A stretch of 44,730 bases of DNA, taken from contig JAAYKF010000097.1 of assembly GCA_012522535.1 (NCBI GenBank), positions 1-44,730 on the forward strand, read 5' to 3'. Below are positions 26,333-34,897 of this stretch, piece after piece. The position numbers and the translations under genes were made by a program. The notes under the pieces were generated by a model. The model searched no databases, was not told the origin of the DNA, and saw nothing but the letters and a program-made list of their open reading frames with translations. The first letter of the stretch is position 1. Every line of letters starts with the position of its first letter. Origin of the DNA: Bacteroidales bacterium (lineage in GTDB: Bacteria; Bacteroidota; Bacteroidia; Bacteroidales; WCHB1-69).

Positions 26333-27601
26333 ATGAAAAAATTTTTATATCTAATAGGAATAATATTTATAATTACAGTCAATAGCTATTCTCAAAATTT
26401 AGTAAATAATCCCAGTTTTGAGGATATAAAAACATGTCCCAATGATTGGTTTGATTTTCATGTGTTAGAACATTGTTTTCATGTATTAAGAGGTTCGTCT
26501 GATGTTTTTAACAGTTGTTATACTAACACTAGTTTATTAAATGCCGGGGTGCCATCTAATAAATTTGGTCACCAATATCCTAGAACAGGAGAAGGTTATG
26601 TTGGCCAATGTTTTATAGATTTAGTTATTGATCTTTCTGATACTACTTTTCTTGAGAGCGATATTTTATGTGAACAATTTGGTATGACTTTAAAAGAAGA
26701 ATTAGTAGAAAACAAAAAATATTGTGTAAATTTTTATGTTTCCTTAGCAAATCGTCATTCAACTATTGCCACTGATGCCATATCAATGCTGATTTTATCT
26801 GATTCATTACCTTTAGTTTATTTTTCCCCACCAGAAGATACCATATATAGCAATTTCCCTCAAATAATGCATCCTCAAATAAACAATCCCTATGGCAATA
26901 TTATTAAAGATACTATAAACTGGGTAAAAATAGAGGGTGAATTTATTGCTCAAGGTGGTGAAAAATATCTATATATAAGTAATTTTAAACGACTTGGCGA
27001 TATAAATTGGGATTTTGTACCCTATACAGATTATTTTAATGGTTCATACTCCTATTACTATATTGATGATGTATCTGTTTATCTATGCGATGCACCAGTT
27101 TATTATGCTAATGCTGGCAATGACACATGCATTTCTGCGGGAGAAAGTGTTGTTTTAGGAAATCCAAGTTTAGAAGAGTACTTATATTGGTGGTCTGACG
27201 GAAAACGTATAATTGGCAATAGTGGAAGTATAACTGTAAAACCCACAAAAACAACAACTTACTATTTAAGACAAAAAGATTTTAAATTTGAAGAAAGTAT
27301 TGATAGCGTTACCGTTGAAGTGGGAGATTGCTTACCAATAGCTGGAAATGGAGCATTGTTTTTTCGGATATATCCCAACCCCAATGATGGAAATTTTCAG
27401 ATTCGTTTTAATGGACTTATTCCTGAAGGAGCAAAATTACAGTTGTTTGATATACTTGGGAGACAAGTTGGAGAGTATTTATTAGTTGGAGACGGAAATA
27501 TTGCAAATATTCAGCTTGAAATTCCTAAATCTCTTTATTGTGCAAAAGTTATAACGCCTAATTTTCAACTTCCAAGTGTGAAAATTGTAGTGGTTGAATG
27601 A
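26333..27601 (+). CDS. Secreted protein with jelly-roll, Ig/PKD-like and T9SS sorting domains
   Basis: A 422-residue protein. Signal peptide MKKFLYLIGIIFIITVNSYSQ is followed by NLVNNPSFEDIKTCPNDW, the usual opening of a carbohydrate-binding-like jelly roll (about 22-255, closing at YYYIDDVSVYLCDAP). Residues about 262-330 form an Ig/PKD-like domain (NAGNDTCISAGESVVLG and ITVKPTKTTTYYL). The C-terminal sorting domain begins at RIYPNPNDGNFQIRF. It starts 18 bases after the preceding beta-helix gene and is probably in the same transcript. It resembles T9SS proteins often found beside OmpA-like or gliding genes, but no specific role can be assigned. Confidence 0.82.
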   Translation: MKKFLYLIGIIFIITVNSYSQNLVNNPSFEDIKTCPNDWFDFHVLEHCFHVLRGSSDVFNSCYTNTSLLNAGVPSNKFGHQYPRTGEGYVGQCFIDLVIDLSDTTFLESDILCEQFGMTLKEELVENKKYCVNFYVSLANRHSTIATDAISMLILSDSLPLVYFSPPEDTIYSNFPQIMHPQINNPYGNIIKDTINWVKIEGEFIAQGGEKYLYISNFKRLGDINWDFVPYTDYFNGSYSYYYIDDVSVYLCDAPVYYANAGNDTCISAGESVVLGNPSLEEYLYWWSDGKRIIGNSGSITVKPTKTTTYYLRQKDFKFEESIDSVTVEVGDCLPIAGNGALFFRIYPNPNDGNFQIRFNGLIPEGAKLQLFDILGRQVGEYLLVGDGNIANIQLEIPKSLYCAKVITPNFQLPSVKIVVVE

Positions 27602-27770
27602 AACTTTCTGTTTTCCGTTTTCCAAAGCACCAGTATTTACTCCATGGTTCTATTCTTTGTTAGTTTTTAGATAAATATATAGTGCCAATTGTAACAATGA
27701 AATATTAAATTACTGAAAATCAATGCATTAAAGCTGTGCTAATTTTAGTGGATACAAGTCAGGACGATAC

Positions 27771-27801
27771 AAAAAAGCTACCTCTTTGAGGTAGCTTTTT
27801 T
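27771..27801. terminator. Bidirectional intrinsic terminator
   Basis: AAAAAAGCTACCTC and GAGGTAGCTTTTTT form a perfect 14-bp stem around TTT. It carries a T run in both directions. It ends the plus-strand T9SS gene (stop 27601) and the minus-strand ferredoxin gene (stop 27823). Confidence 0.9.
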
Positions 27802-27822
27802 ATGTTGTTTCTTTCCCTAATA

Positions 27823-27990
27823 TTATTCAGGGAAAATAGCTTCAACTGGACATACATCAGCACATGCACCACAGTCAGTGCAAATATCTGGATCAATTTT
27901 ATAGATGTCACCTTCAGAGATTGCTTCAACTGGGCATTCGTCGATACAAGTACCACAAGCTGTACAGATGTCGGTAATTTTGTAAGCCAT
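27823..27990 (-). CDS. 2[4Fe-4S] ferredoxin, clostridial type
   Basis: A 55-residue protein read from ATG (complement of 27988-27990): it starts MAYKITDICTACGTC and ends CPVEAIFPE. Two CxxCxxCxxxCP cluster motifs are present (CTACGTCIDECP and CTDCGACADVCP), each binding one 4Fe-4S cluster. The internal symmetry is typical of this family. It is a low-potential electron carrier for enzymes such as pyruvate:ferredoxin oxidoreductase or hydrogenase, none of which is in the window. The gene is short enough to be missed by length-filtered searches. It is monocistronic, with a promoter at 28022-28029 and the terminator at 27771-27801. Confidence 0.96.
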   Translation of the reverse strand: MAYKITDICTACGTCIDECPVEAISEGDIYKIDPDICTDCGACADVCPVEAIFPE

Positions 27991-28021
27991 AACTAAAAAT
28001 TTTTATTGGTTAATAATGATG

Positions 28022-28029
28022 CAAAGATA
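28022..28029 (-). promoter_or_regulatory. -7 promoter box of the ferredoxin gene
   Basis: On the minus strand the bases read TATCTTTG, matching TAnnTTTG, 32 bases before the start codon. No clear -33 box is found. Confidence 0.5.
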
Positions 28030-28135
28030 TATCAAAAAGATTGACTGTGGCACTTTTGACGCTATTTTAGAAGCAAAACAAATAAGATTGTTTTTATAAA
28101 ATGCTCAAAATCAACTTATTGAACTAAAACTGCCT

Positions 28136-29437
28136 CTATAATTTAAACTCTTTCTTTATAACATCAACATAGTCGAGTTTTTCCCAAGCGAAGAAATCAA
28201 CCATTTTAAAGTATTTCTCGCCATTTTCTGTTTTTTCAACTCTCACATCTTCGTCTTTATAAAACACCTCAACCTCTTTTTGATAGTGGTCTCTACCAAA
28301 ATGACCGTAGGATGCTGTGGCTTTGAAAATAGGATTTTTCAATCCAAAACGTTTTATAATAGAATAGGGTCTCAGGTCGAAAATATTTTTAATGGTATCA
28401 GCAATCTCTACATCGCTAATAATTTCTCCATTTTGATTTTTCACCTTGGCTGTGCCATATGTATTCACAAACAATCCAACAGGCTGCGAAACGCCAATGG
28501 CATAAGCCACCTGAACCAAAACCTCGCTGCAAACTCCAGCAGCAACAAGGTTTTTGGCAATATGACGCGTGGCATAAGCCGCCGAGCGGTCAACCTTTGA
28601 AGAGTCTTTGCCCGAAAAAGCACCGCCACCATGAGCTCCTTTTCCACCGTAGGTGTCAACAATTATTTTTCTACCTGTTAAGCCTGTATCGCCGTGTGGT
28701 CCACCAATTACAAACTTTCCTGTGGGGTTCACAAATAACTTATAGTCATCCTTAAATAGCTCTTGAACACGTTCAGGAAGTGTTTTTACAACGCGTGGAA
28801 TTAAAATACTTTTTACGTCATTTTCAATGGTTTTCAACATTTCAGCCTCTGGGGCAAAATCGTCGTGCTGAGTAGAAACAACAATTGTATCTATCCTTTT
28901 GGCTCTATTGTTGTCGGCATACTCAACTGTAACTTGCGATTTTGAGTCGGGGCGAAGATACTTCATCTCTTTGCCCTCTTTACGTATGGCAGCCAATTCT
29001 TGTAAGAAAATATGAGATAGCTCCAACGGCATGGGCATAAGATTGTCCATTTCGTCGCAGGCATAACCAAACATCATTCCTTGGTCGCCAGCACCTTGCT
29101 CCTCAATATCACTACGCTCAACACCCTGATTTATATCCGGCGACTGATCGTGAATTGTTGTTATAACTCCACAAGAATTGCTGTCAAATCTATATTCGGC
29201 TTTTGTGTAGCCAATCTCTTTAATGGTTTGACGTGCAATGTCGTCAACATGGACGTATCCATTGGTTTTTACCTCGCCAGCACAAACCACTAAACCTGTT
29301 GTTACTAAGGTTTCACATGCAATTTTTGATTCGGGATCGTGTTTTAGAAACTCGTCCACCAATGCGTCAGAAATTTGATCGCTAACTTTGTCGGGATGTC
29401 CCTCAGAAACTGATTCTGATGTAAATAAATAACCCAT
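28136..29437 (-). CDS. metK: S-adenosylmethionine synthetase
   Basis: A 433-residue enzyme that makes SAM from methionine and ATP. Landmarks are the N-terminal [20 protein letters not shown], the loop [15 protein letters not shown], and the phosphate-binding [19 protein letters not shown]. The start chosen (29437) gives the normal N-terminus. The frame stays open upstream to a TTG at 29539, inside the riboswitch, but the extra 34 residues are hydrophobic and unlike the family. The leader is about 125 bases and carries a SAM-II-like aptamer near its 5' end, which suggests feedback repression by the product. Confidence 0.96.
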   Translation of the reverse strand: MGYLFTSESVSEGHPDKVSDQISDALVDEFLKHDPESKIACETLVTTGLVVCAGEVKTNGYVHVDDIARQTIKEIGYTKAEYRFDSNSCGVITTIHDQSPDINQGVERSDIEEQGAGDQGMMFGYACDEMDNLMPMPLELSHIFLQELAAIRKEGKEMKYLRPDSKSQVTVEYADNNRAKRIDTIVVSTQHDDFAPEAEMLKTIENDVKSILIPRVVKTLPERVQELFKDDYKLFVNPTGKFVIGGPHGDTGLTGRKIIVDTYGGKGAHGGGAFSGKDSSKVDRSAAYATRHIAKNLVAAGVCSEVLVQVAYAIGVSQPVGLFVNTYGTAKVKNQNGEIISDVEIADTIKNIFDLRPYSIIKRFGLKNPIFKATASYGHFGRDHYQKEVEVFYKDEDVRVEKTENGEKYFKMVDFFAWEKLDYVDVIKKEFKL

Positions 29438-29510
29438 CTTATTGTATTTTAAATTAAACAAAAATAAAATGAAAAGGATAAAAAGATGAGTATGAATGAT
29501 GTGCAAATAA

Positions 29511-29561
29511 TGTTTTAGCATTTTTTCATGTGGTTGCAATCATACCAAATCTTTCCACCGT
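29511..29561 (-). promoter_or_regulatory. SAM-II-type riboswitch in the metK leader
   Basis: Read on the minus strand, GGTGG is followed by AAAGATTTGGTATGATTGCA, then ACCAC, then ATGAAAAAATGCTAAAACA. This matches the SAM-II pattern: a short P1 stem (GTGG/CCAC), GAUUU...AUUGCA in the loop, and an A-rich linker ending in UGCUAAA that forms the pseudoknot. It lies just downstream of the -7 box, at the very start of the transcript. The 3' end of the aptamer is about 73 bases before the metK ATG, further than where ribosome-site masking is simple. Confidence 0.85.
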
Positions 29562-29569
29562 TTCACCTG

Positions 29570-29599
29570 CAAAGGTAATAATATTTTACAAACAACAAT
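29570..29599 (-). promoter_or_regulatory. Promoter of metK
   Basis: On the minus strand ATTG, an 18-bp spacer and TACCTTTG (complement of 29570-29577) fit the Bacteroidota consensus. The predicted start near 29563 puts the riboswitch at the first bases of the RNA. Confidence 0.55.
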
Positions 29600-29631
29600 C
29601 ATTATTAACTCTTTTTTGATTTTAGAGTAAA

Positions 29632-29669
29632 AAAATGGGATTTCAGAAATTATCCTAAAATCCCATTTT
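29632..29669 (-). terminator. Intrinsic terminator of the acyl-CoA synthetase gene
   Basis: AAAATGGGATTT (29632-29643) and AAATCCCATTTT (29658-29669) form a perfect 12-bp stem with a 14-base loop. On the minus strand it ends in a run of seven T. It lies 20 bases beyond the stop of the gene at 29690-31354. Confidence 0.8.
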
Positions 29670-29689
29670 GAATATTGTATTTTCATATG

Positions 29690-31354
29690 CTAAATGCCCA
29701 CTAACTTGGGATTAGCATAGAGATATCTCTTAATTTTTTGAGTTGGAGTTTTGTCAAAATCACTATTTATGCTTACAACCTGAAATATCATTGAAGATTT
29801 TGATACTCTGGAATTTACATATTTAATTAGCTCCTCTTTGTGTTTTTCAATAATAATGTCAAACTCTTGTTTAAAGTCGCTAACTTTTTGACTTAAATTA
29901 TCTTTAAGCTCTTCATATTTTCTCTCTATCTCTTCAACATTAAAGTTAACCAAAGCCACCAACCTGCCTTTGTGTTCAATAACCAAGGACTCGGAAACCA
30001 CATTGTGTGAGTTGATAACTATTTCAATATCTTCGGGATAGATGTTTTCGCCATTGGCTCCAATAATTACATTTTTCAAACGACTCTTCATAAACAACCA
30101 GCCGTTTTTGTCAAAAGTGCCAATATCACCAGTTTTAAACCATCCATTTTCGGTCAAAACTTCACGAGTAAGCTCTTCATCTTTGTAATATCCCAGCATC
30201 ACATTGTCGCCCTTTGCCCAAATTTCGCCTTCGCCAGTTTTGGGGTCTGGATTGTCTATTTTCAACTCCACATTTTTCACCGATGGTCCGGTAGATTGCC
30301 ATTTTACCATTTGTGGATTGGCTCCAGCAATTAGCGGTGCTGTTTCTGTTAAACCGTAGCCGATAGCATAAGGGAATTTACCTTCCAACAAAAATCTTTC
30401 AACATTTTTGTCAAGCTTAGCTCCACCAATGCCAAAAAATCTAACTCTGCCACCAAAATTTTCTTGTAGCATAGCACTTGCTTTGCGATGCATAAATTTT
30501 CGCATAGGCGGAAATGAGTATGCAAGACGCATAAACTTCGACTTGGTAAGTTCAGGATATATTTTGCTTTTGAAAATCTTCTCAATAATCAATGGAACAG
30601 TAAGCATAATTGTTGGACGTACTGTTTTGAAAGCAGGCATCAACACAGAGGGTACAGGTGGTTTGTCTAAATAATAAACCGATGAGCCTTTCATTGCCGA
30701 GTATAAAAAACTTAAACTTGCCTCCAAAACGTGGGGCAAAGGAAGGATTGACAGAAAAACATCATCTGAAGTTATGGGTTGTAAAGCGTACAACATATCC
30801 AATTGAGAAACCATGTTTTTATGTGAAAGCATAACGCCTTTAGATTTTCCTGTGGTGCCAGAAGTGTAGATTATGGCAGCCAAATCGGAGGGCTCTACCT
30901 TGTTAAATAGACTTGGATTTTCAATATTGATATTTGTATCTCTTATTGTTTCACCCTCAGAAATTTCCAGAACTAAAATATTATCATTTTTGAGCTCTTT
31001 TAGCTTAAATTCAAACTTTTGATGTACAAAAATCGCCTTAGCTTCCGAATGCTCAATAATATTCAACATTTCATGCTCCGAAAATTCGGTTAAAATAGGA
31101 ACAACAACGGCTCCCAAATTAATAATAGAATAGTAAGCTACGCACCATTGCGGCATATTGGGAGAAATCAGAGCAACTTTGTCGCCATAACCAATCCCTT
31201 TTTGTGCCAATAATTGTGAGTAATTTTCTACCTCTTTACCAAACTCTTGCCAACTCATAGCTTCTTGTCCTACAAAACCATAAGAAGCTTTGGAAGAGTG
31301 CTCTTTAATGGTAATTTGCAACATCTCTTGCAAATCATAAAAGTTTTTTTCCAT
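29690..31354 (-). CDS. AMP-dependent long-chain acyl-CoA synthetase family enzyme
   Basis: A 554-residue adenylate-forming enzyme. It activates a carboxylic acid, probably a long-chain fatty acid, to acyl-AMP and then acyl-CoA. Motifs in order are the phosphate loop YTSGTTGKSKGVMLSH (about 162-177), a PLPHVLE block, IGYGLTETAP (A5), GWFKTGDIG (A8, with the ribose-binding aspartate) and TPTQKIKRYLY near the C-terminus, which holds the catalytic lysine. An inserted region rich in E and K (about 470-520) is predicted helical. Chain-length preference cannot be read from sequence. A good promoter (31371-31403) and a terminator frame a single-gene unit. Confidence 0.9.
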   Translation of the reverse strand: MEKNFYDLQEMLQITIKEHSSKASYGFVGQEAMSWQEFGKEVENYSQLLAQKGIGYGDKVALISPNMPQWCVAYYSIINLGAVVVPILTEFSEHEMLNIIEHSEAKAIFVHQKFEFKLKELKNDNILVLEISEGETIRDTNINIENPSLFNKVEPSDLAAIIYTSGTTGKSKGVMLSHKNMVSQLDMLYALQPITSDDVFLSILPLPHVLEASLSFLYSAMKGSSVYYLDKPPVPSVLMPAFKTVRPTIMLTVPLIIEKIFKSKIYPELTKSKFMRLAYSFPPMRKFMHRKASAMLQENFGGRVRFFGIGGAKLDKNVERFLLEGKFPYAIGYGLTETAPLIAGANPQMVKWQSTGPSVKNVELKIDNPDPKTGEGEIWAKGDNVMLGYYKDEELTREVLTENGWFKTGDIGTFDKNGWLFMKSRLKNVIIGANGENIYPEDIEIVINSHNVVSESLVIEHKGRLVALVNFNVEEIERKYEELKDNLSQKVSDFKQEFDIIIEKHKEELIKYVNSRVSKSSMIFQVVSINSDFDKTPTQKIKRYLYANPKLVGI

Positions 31355-31370
31355 AATCGAAAAATATGTG

Positions 31371-31403
31371 CAAAGTTACACTTATATTTTATATGATGAC
31401 AAA
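31371..31403 (-). promoter_or_regulatory. Promoter of the acyl-CoA synthetase gene
   Basis: On the minus strand TTTG, a 21-bp spacer and TAACTTTG (complement of 31371-31378) match the Bacteroidota -33/-7 consensus. The start codon is 16 bases downstream of the -7 box. Confidence 0.65.
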
Positions 31404-31617
31404 AACCGTAGTTTGAGATGCTTATATGTAAATAAAATTCTAAATAAAACAGTCTATCATCTTGATATTTAATGAGTTGGGTGTTTTTAACATTTATTGA
31501 TAAAAGTACCCGTAATGTATTGAATCTGTCAAAACTTCCTCTGTGCCTTAGTGCCTCCTTTGTGCCTTTGTGGCTCCATCAGTGGTGATTCAGCAGACCA
31601 CTATGCTTGGTATAAAA

Positions 31618-31646
31618 CCTGCAAGACCTTACCCGATCTTGTAAGT
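31618..31646. repeat. Palindromic dispersed repeat, family P1 (copy 3, degenerate)
   Basis: ACCTGCAAGACCTT and GATCTTGTAAGT, with imperfect pairing, followed by the same GTTTAAAGCTAAA tail as the copy at 409-442. It sits about 50 bases beyond the aldehyde dehydrogenase stop. Confidence 0.6.
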
Positions 31647-31696
31647 TTAAAGCTAAAGTATTGGGGGTCAGAAATGCTGAGTAAGAATTTTACCCC

Positions 31697-33115
31697 CTAT
31701 TTAGGTTTAACCAAAATCTTGGGTTCCATCATTTCCATAATGGCATACTTCACACCCTCGCGACCCAAACCTGAGTCTTTTATCCCGCCATAGGGCATAT
31801 GGTCAGCACGGTATGAGGGAACGTCATTGATAATTACACCCCCACATTGAAGTTGGTCAAATGCCAAATTCATCTCATCAATCAAATTGGTGAAAACCCC
31901 TGCCTGAAGTCCATATTTCGAGTTGTTTACTTCATCTATGGCATCAGCAAAATTCTCAAACTTTTCCACAACAATCACAGGTCCAAAAACCTCTTCACTG
32001 TTAACTTTCATGCTGCTATTTGTACCCGAAAGTATTGTAGGTTCAACAAAATTGCCCTCTCTTTTTCCACCCAAATGTAGTATTGCACCCATTGCCAAAG
32101 CCTCATTAATCCAGTTCTCGACCCTTATGGCATTTTGTTCGTCAATCATGGAACTCATATCAGTTTCTATCTCCAAAGGATTTCCTGTTTTCCACAATTT
32201 TGTCTCTTCAATAAGTCTATCTAAAAATTCATTATAAACAGATGTATGAACAAAAAACCTTTGGGCATGAATGCAAACTTGTCCAGAATAGGCAAAGGCA
32301 CCCACCACAGACTTTTTAATTGCTAAGTCTAAATTTGCGGTGCTACCTATGATACAGGCGGCATTTCCGCCCAACTCTAAAACAACTTTTTTCTTGCTTG
32401 CTCGTTTTTTCATTTCCCAGCCAACGGCAGGAGAGCCTGTAAAGGATAGTAGTTTTATTCTGTCGTCTGTAACCAAAACATTTCCCACTTCTCTGTTGCA
32501 GGGGAGTACGGATAGAGCCCCTTTTGGCAAAGCTGTATTGTCGATAATTTTCGCCAATTCTAATGTAGAAAGAGGGGTGCTCGAAGCAGGCTTCAGAACG
32601 ATAGGGCAACGTGCCGCAATGGCAGAAGCTATTTTATGCGTAGCCAAATTTATGGGAAAATTGAATGGAGAAATTCCAGCAACAACTCCCACTGGAAAAT
32701 ATTTCACCCACGCCTCTTTGCCTTCGCCGGCGGCTGTCCAGTCCAACGACAGATGTTCGCCCAGAAGACGCAAGGCTTCTTGTGCTGCCACCCGAAATGT
32801 TTGTGCCGCTCGGTCTATCTCCGAAATGGCGTACTTCAAAGGCTTACAAGCCTCCAAGGCTAATACTTCGCCCAATGCCCGACGATGTTTTGTGAGCTCA
32901 TTGGCTATATCCAATAAAATAGTCTCGATTTTATGACTGGGTAAATTCCACAGCAAATTAGCCGAATCTTGGGCTTTTCGAATTGCCTCTTCAATATGTT
33001 GATTGTCAGCAAGGTACGTGTATGCAAAATCACTATTGTCGTATGGATTTGTTACAACAAGTCTTTTGTCCGACTTCTGAAACTCGCCACCACAATAAAA
33101 AAGATACTCTTTCAT
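31697..33115 (-). CDS. NAD(P)-dependent aldehyde dehydrogenase
   Basis: A 472-residue ALDH superfamily enzyme. The cofactor-site run FPVGVVAGISPFNFPINLA is near 140-158. The general-base glutamate is in LELGGNAA, and the catalytic cysteine is in YSGQVCIHAQR (about 278). The block EEVFGPVIVVEKF and the closing YGGIKDSGLGREG are also present. The class is closest by motif to succinate-semialdehyde, lactaldehyde and non-phosphorylating glyceraldehyde-3-phosphate dehydrogenases; the substrate cannot be fixed. Lactaldehyde would make sense if fucose is degraded, but no fucose catabolic gene is nearby. It starts nine bases after purH and probably shares its transcript. Confidence 0.9.
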   Translation of the reverse strand: MKEYLFYCGGEFQKSDKRLVVTNPYDNSDFAYTYLADNQHIEEAIRKAQDSANLLWNLPSHKIETILLDIANELTKHRRALGEVLALEACKPLKYAISEIDRAAQTFRVAAQEALRLLGEHLSLDWTAAGEGKEAWVKYFPVGVVAGISPFNFPINLATHKIASAIAARCPIVLKPASSTPLSTLELAKIIDNTALPKGALSVLPCNREVGNVLVTDDRIKLLSFTGSPAVGWEMKKRASKKKVVLELGGNAACIIGSTANLDLAIKKSVVGAFAYSGQVCIHAQRFFVHTSVYNEFLDRLIEETKLWKTGNPLEIETDMSSMIDEQNAIRVENWINEALAMGAILHLGGKREGNFVEPTILSGTNSSMKVNSEEVFGPVIVVEKFENFADAIDEVNNSKYGLQAGVFTNLIDEMNLAFDQLQCGGVIINDVPSYRADHMPYGGIKDSGLGREGVKYAIMEMMEPKILVKPK

Positions 33116-33124
33116 AAACTTATT

Positions 33125-34645
33125 TTAGTGTTTAAAATGGCGTTTACCGCTGTGTATCATGGCTATATTTCGCTCGTTGCAGGCATCAGTGGAGTCTTGG
33201 TCTTTTATGGACCCACCGGGTTGAATAATGGCCGAAATACCCACTTTGCCGCCTATTTCAATGCAATCGGGAAATGGGAAAAAAGCATCCGATGCCATAA
33301 CGGCATTTTGCAAATCGAAACCAAAACGTTGTGCCTTTGCAATGGCTTGTTCCAAGGCATCAACACGCGATGTTTGACCCATTCCGCTTGCCAACATCAT
33401 AGAATCTTTTACCAAAACAATAGCATTAGATTTTGTATGTTTCACAACTTTATTAGCAAACAATAAATCTTTCATCTCTTGCTCGGTAGGTTTTCTATCG
33501 GTAACGCAAATCATTTCATAATCCTCGTCATAAACCACATCTTTGTCTTGAATTAGAAATCCATTTAAAGTGGAGCGGATTTGAATATCGGTAGTTTTGT
33601 TGTGCTTCTGACGAAGTATAATTCTATTTTTCTTCTTAGTTAAAATCTCCAAAGCTTTAAGCTCAAAATCTGGAGCTATCAATATTTCAAAAAACAGGCT
33701 GTCCATTTTTTCTGCCAAGGCTGCGTCAACCTCTCTGTTTACGCCAATTATGCCCCCAAAGGCAGAAATTGGGTCGGCAGAAAGAGCCAAATCCCAACAT
33801 TCAGAAAGGTCTTCTCTGGAAGCAAAACCACATGCGTTATTGTGCTTTATAATGGCAATTGCAGGCTGATTAAAATCGTTCAAAAGATTTACAGTTGCAT
33901 CTATATCCAATAAATTATTGTATGAAACCTCTTTGCCATTCAGCTTTTCAAACATATCATCAAAATTGCCATAAAATTGAGCTTTTTGATGTGGATTTTC
34001 GCCATATCTGAGTTGCATTTTACTTGTTTGCGACAGTCGCAATTCGGGTAAATTCAAGCTTTCGTTAAAGTGATTGAAAATAACTGAGTCGTAGTGCGAT
34101 GAAACCGCAAAAGCTCTTGTGGCAAAATATTTTCTATCTTCAATATTGCTCAAGCCTTTTTTGTCTTGCAAAAGCTCAATCAAATCCTTGTAATATTCCG
34201 ATGAAGCAACGCATATAACATCGTTGAAATTTTTTGCGGCAGCACGAATTAACGAAATTCCACCAATATCTATTTTTTCAATTATCTCCTCTTCGTTTTT
34301 GGTGCTACGTATGGTCTCTTCAAAGGGATAAAGGTCAACAATAACCAAATCAATGTGAGGAATCTGAAAATCTACAACCTGTTTTATATCTTCGTTACTC
34401 TGACGGCGATATAAAATTCCTCCAAAAACTTTTGGATGCAAAGTTTTTACTCTGCCACCTAAAATAGAAGGATATCCAGTTAAAGACTCAATGGTTTTAG
34501 CTTCAATATTTAGCGATTTTATGTAATCGTATGTTCCACCTGTGGAATAAATTTCAATTCCTAATTGGTTCAACTCATTAACAATCTCGGCTATGCCTTC
34601 TTTGTTATAAACAGAAATAAGTGCACTTTTAATTCGTTTTGACAT
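33125..34645 (-). CDS. purH: Bifunctional AICAR formyltransferase / IMP cyclohydrolase
   Basis: A 506-residue enzyme for the last two steps of IMP synthesis. The N-terminal cyclohydrolase domain (about 1-190) carries ISVYNKEGI, STGGTYDYI, GGRVKTLHPKVFGGIL and IDIGGISLIRAAAKN. The C-terminal formyltransferase domain has LRYGENPHQKAQFYG, IKHNNACGFA and SAFGGIIGVNREVD, and ends in AIIQPGGSIKDQDS and ERNIAMIHSGKRHFKH. All family blocks are present and the length is normal. The formyl donor, 10-formyl-THF, links it to folD at 42607. A -7 box (TATCTTTG, complement of 34669-34676) lies just upstream of the start. Confidence 0.97.
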   Translation of the reverse strand: MSKRIKSALISVYNKEGIAEIVNELNQLGIEIYSTGGTYDYIKSLNIEAKTIESLTGYPSILGGRVKTLHPKVFGGILYRRQSNEDIKQVVDFQIPHIDLVIVDLYPFEETIRSTKNEEEIIEKIDIGGISLIRAAAKNFNDVICVASSEYYKDLIELLQDKKGLSNIEDRKYFATRAFAVSSHYDSVIFNHFNESLNLPELRLSQTSKMQLRYGENPHQKAQFYGNFDDMFEKLNGKEVSYNNLLDIDATVNLLNDFNQPAIAIIKHNNACGFASREDLSECWDLALSADPISAFGGIIGVNREVDAALAEKMDSLFFEILIAPDFELKALEILTKKKNRIILRQKHNKTTDIQIRSTLNGFLIQDKDVVYDEDYEMICVTDRKPTEQEMKDLLFANKVVKHTKSNAIVLVKDSMMLASGMGQTSRVDALEQAIAKAQRFGFDLQNAVMASDAFFPFPDCIEIGGKVGISAIIQPGGSIKDQDSTDACNERNIAMIHSGKRHFKH

Positions 34646-34668
34646 CTTCTATATATTTAATTTTTTTG

Positions 34669-34676
34669 CAAAGATA
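34669..34676 (-). promoter_or_regulatory. -7 promoter box of purH
   Basis: Minus strand TATCTTTG, about 24 bases before the start codon of purH. It is the only promoter-like site seen for the purH-aldehyde dehydrogenase pair. Confidence 0.5.
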
Positions 34677-34733
34677 ATTCATTTCAATATTATATTTAAA
34701 ATTAAGAAAAAAAGATGAAAGAATTGGCGAATA

Positions 34734-34824
34734 TGACAAAATGGCACAATAAAAAAAGCTTTTGTCATTAATACTTGTTTTTTTTGACAAAAATGTCAGA
34801 TAAAACAAAGTGGCATAATATTGG
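34734..34824 (+). promoter_or_regulatory. Palindrome-rich control region of groESL
   Basis: Contains TGACAAAATGGCA (34734-34746), TTTTGTCA (34760-34767), a perfect TGACA-AAAA-TGTCA palindrome (34785-34798) and TGGCATAATATTGG (34811-34824). The last resembles a sigma-54 -24/-12 site but has the wrong spacing. TAATATTG (34816-34823) is near the -7 consensus. The repeated TGACA/TGTCA words suggest a regulator binding site for heat-shock control; the regulator is unknown. The classic CIRCE element is not seen. Confidence 0.5.
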
Positions 34825-34861
34825 TTAGTAAAAGCAAACGAAATAAATTTAATCATAAATA

Positions 34862-34897
34862 AAACAAGAAATTATGTCAAAACAAGAAATTATGTCA
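34862..34897 (+). repeat. 18-bp tandem duplication spanning the groES start codon
   Basis: AAACAAGAAATTATGTCA occurs at 34862-34879 and again, perfectly, at 34880-34897. Each copy carries an ATG followed by TCA (Met-Ser), and 18 bases keep the frame, so groES has two equivalent starts at 34874 and 34892. Confidence 0.95.

Larger units (their letters stand above)
31355..31696. other. Intergenic region between two minus-strand genes
   Basis: It holds the promoter at 31371-31403 and a low-complexity stretch at about 31535-31580 (GTGCCTTAGTGCC, GTGCCTTTGTGGC) of the kind scattered in Bacteroidota genomes. It also holds a degenerate P1 palindrome at 31618-31646. Its right half is similar to 401-478. 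No coding frame is supported. Confidence 0.55.

Noticed and set aside
29438..29539. N-terminal extension of metK from TTG 29539
   Set aside because: The added 34 residues would be translated from the SAM-II aptamer and leader and are unlike MetK proteins.
32340..32936. 198-codon plus-strand frame opposite the aldehyde dehydrogenase
   Set aside because: The minus strand carries all ALDH catalytic motifs across this span; the antisense translation is serine- and alanine-rich without domain features.
34811..34824. Sigma-54 promoter for groESL
   Set aside because: TGGCATAATATTGG has the second element one base too close and GG instead of GC; kept only as an unexplained motif.
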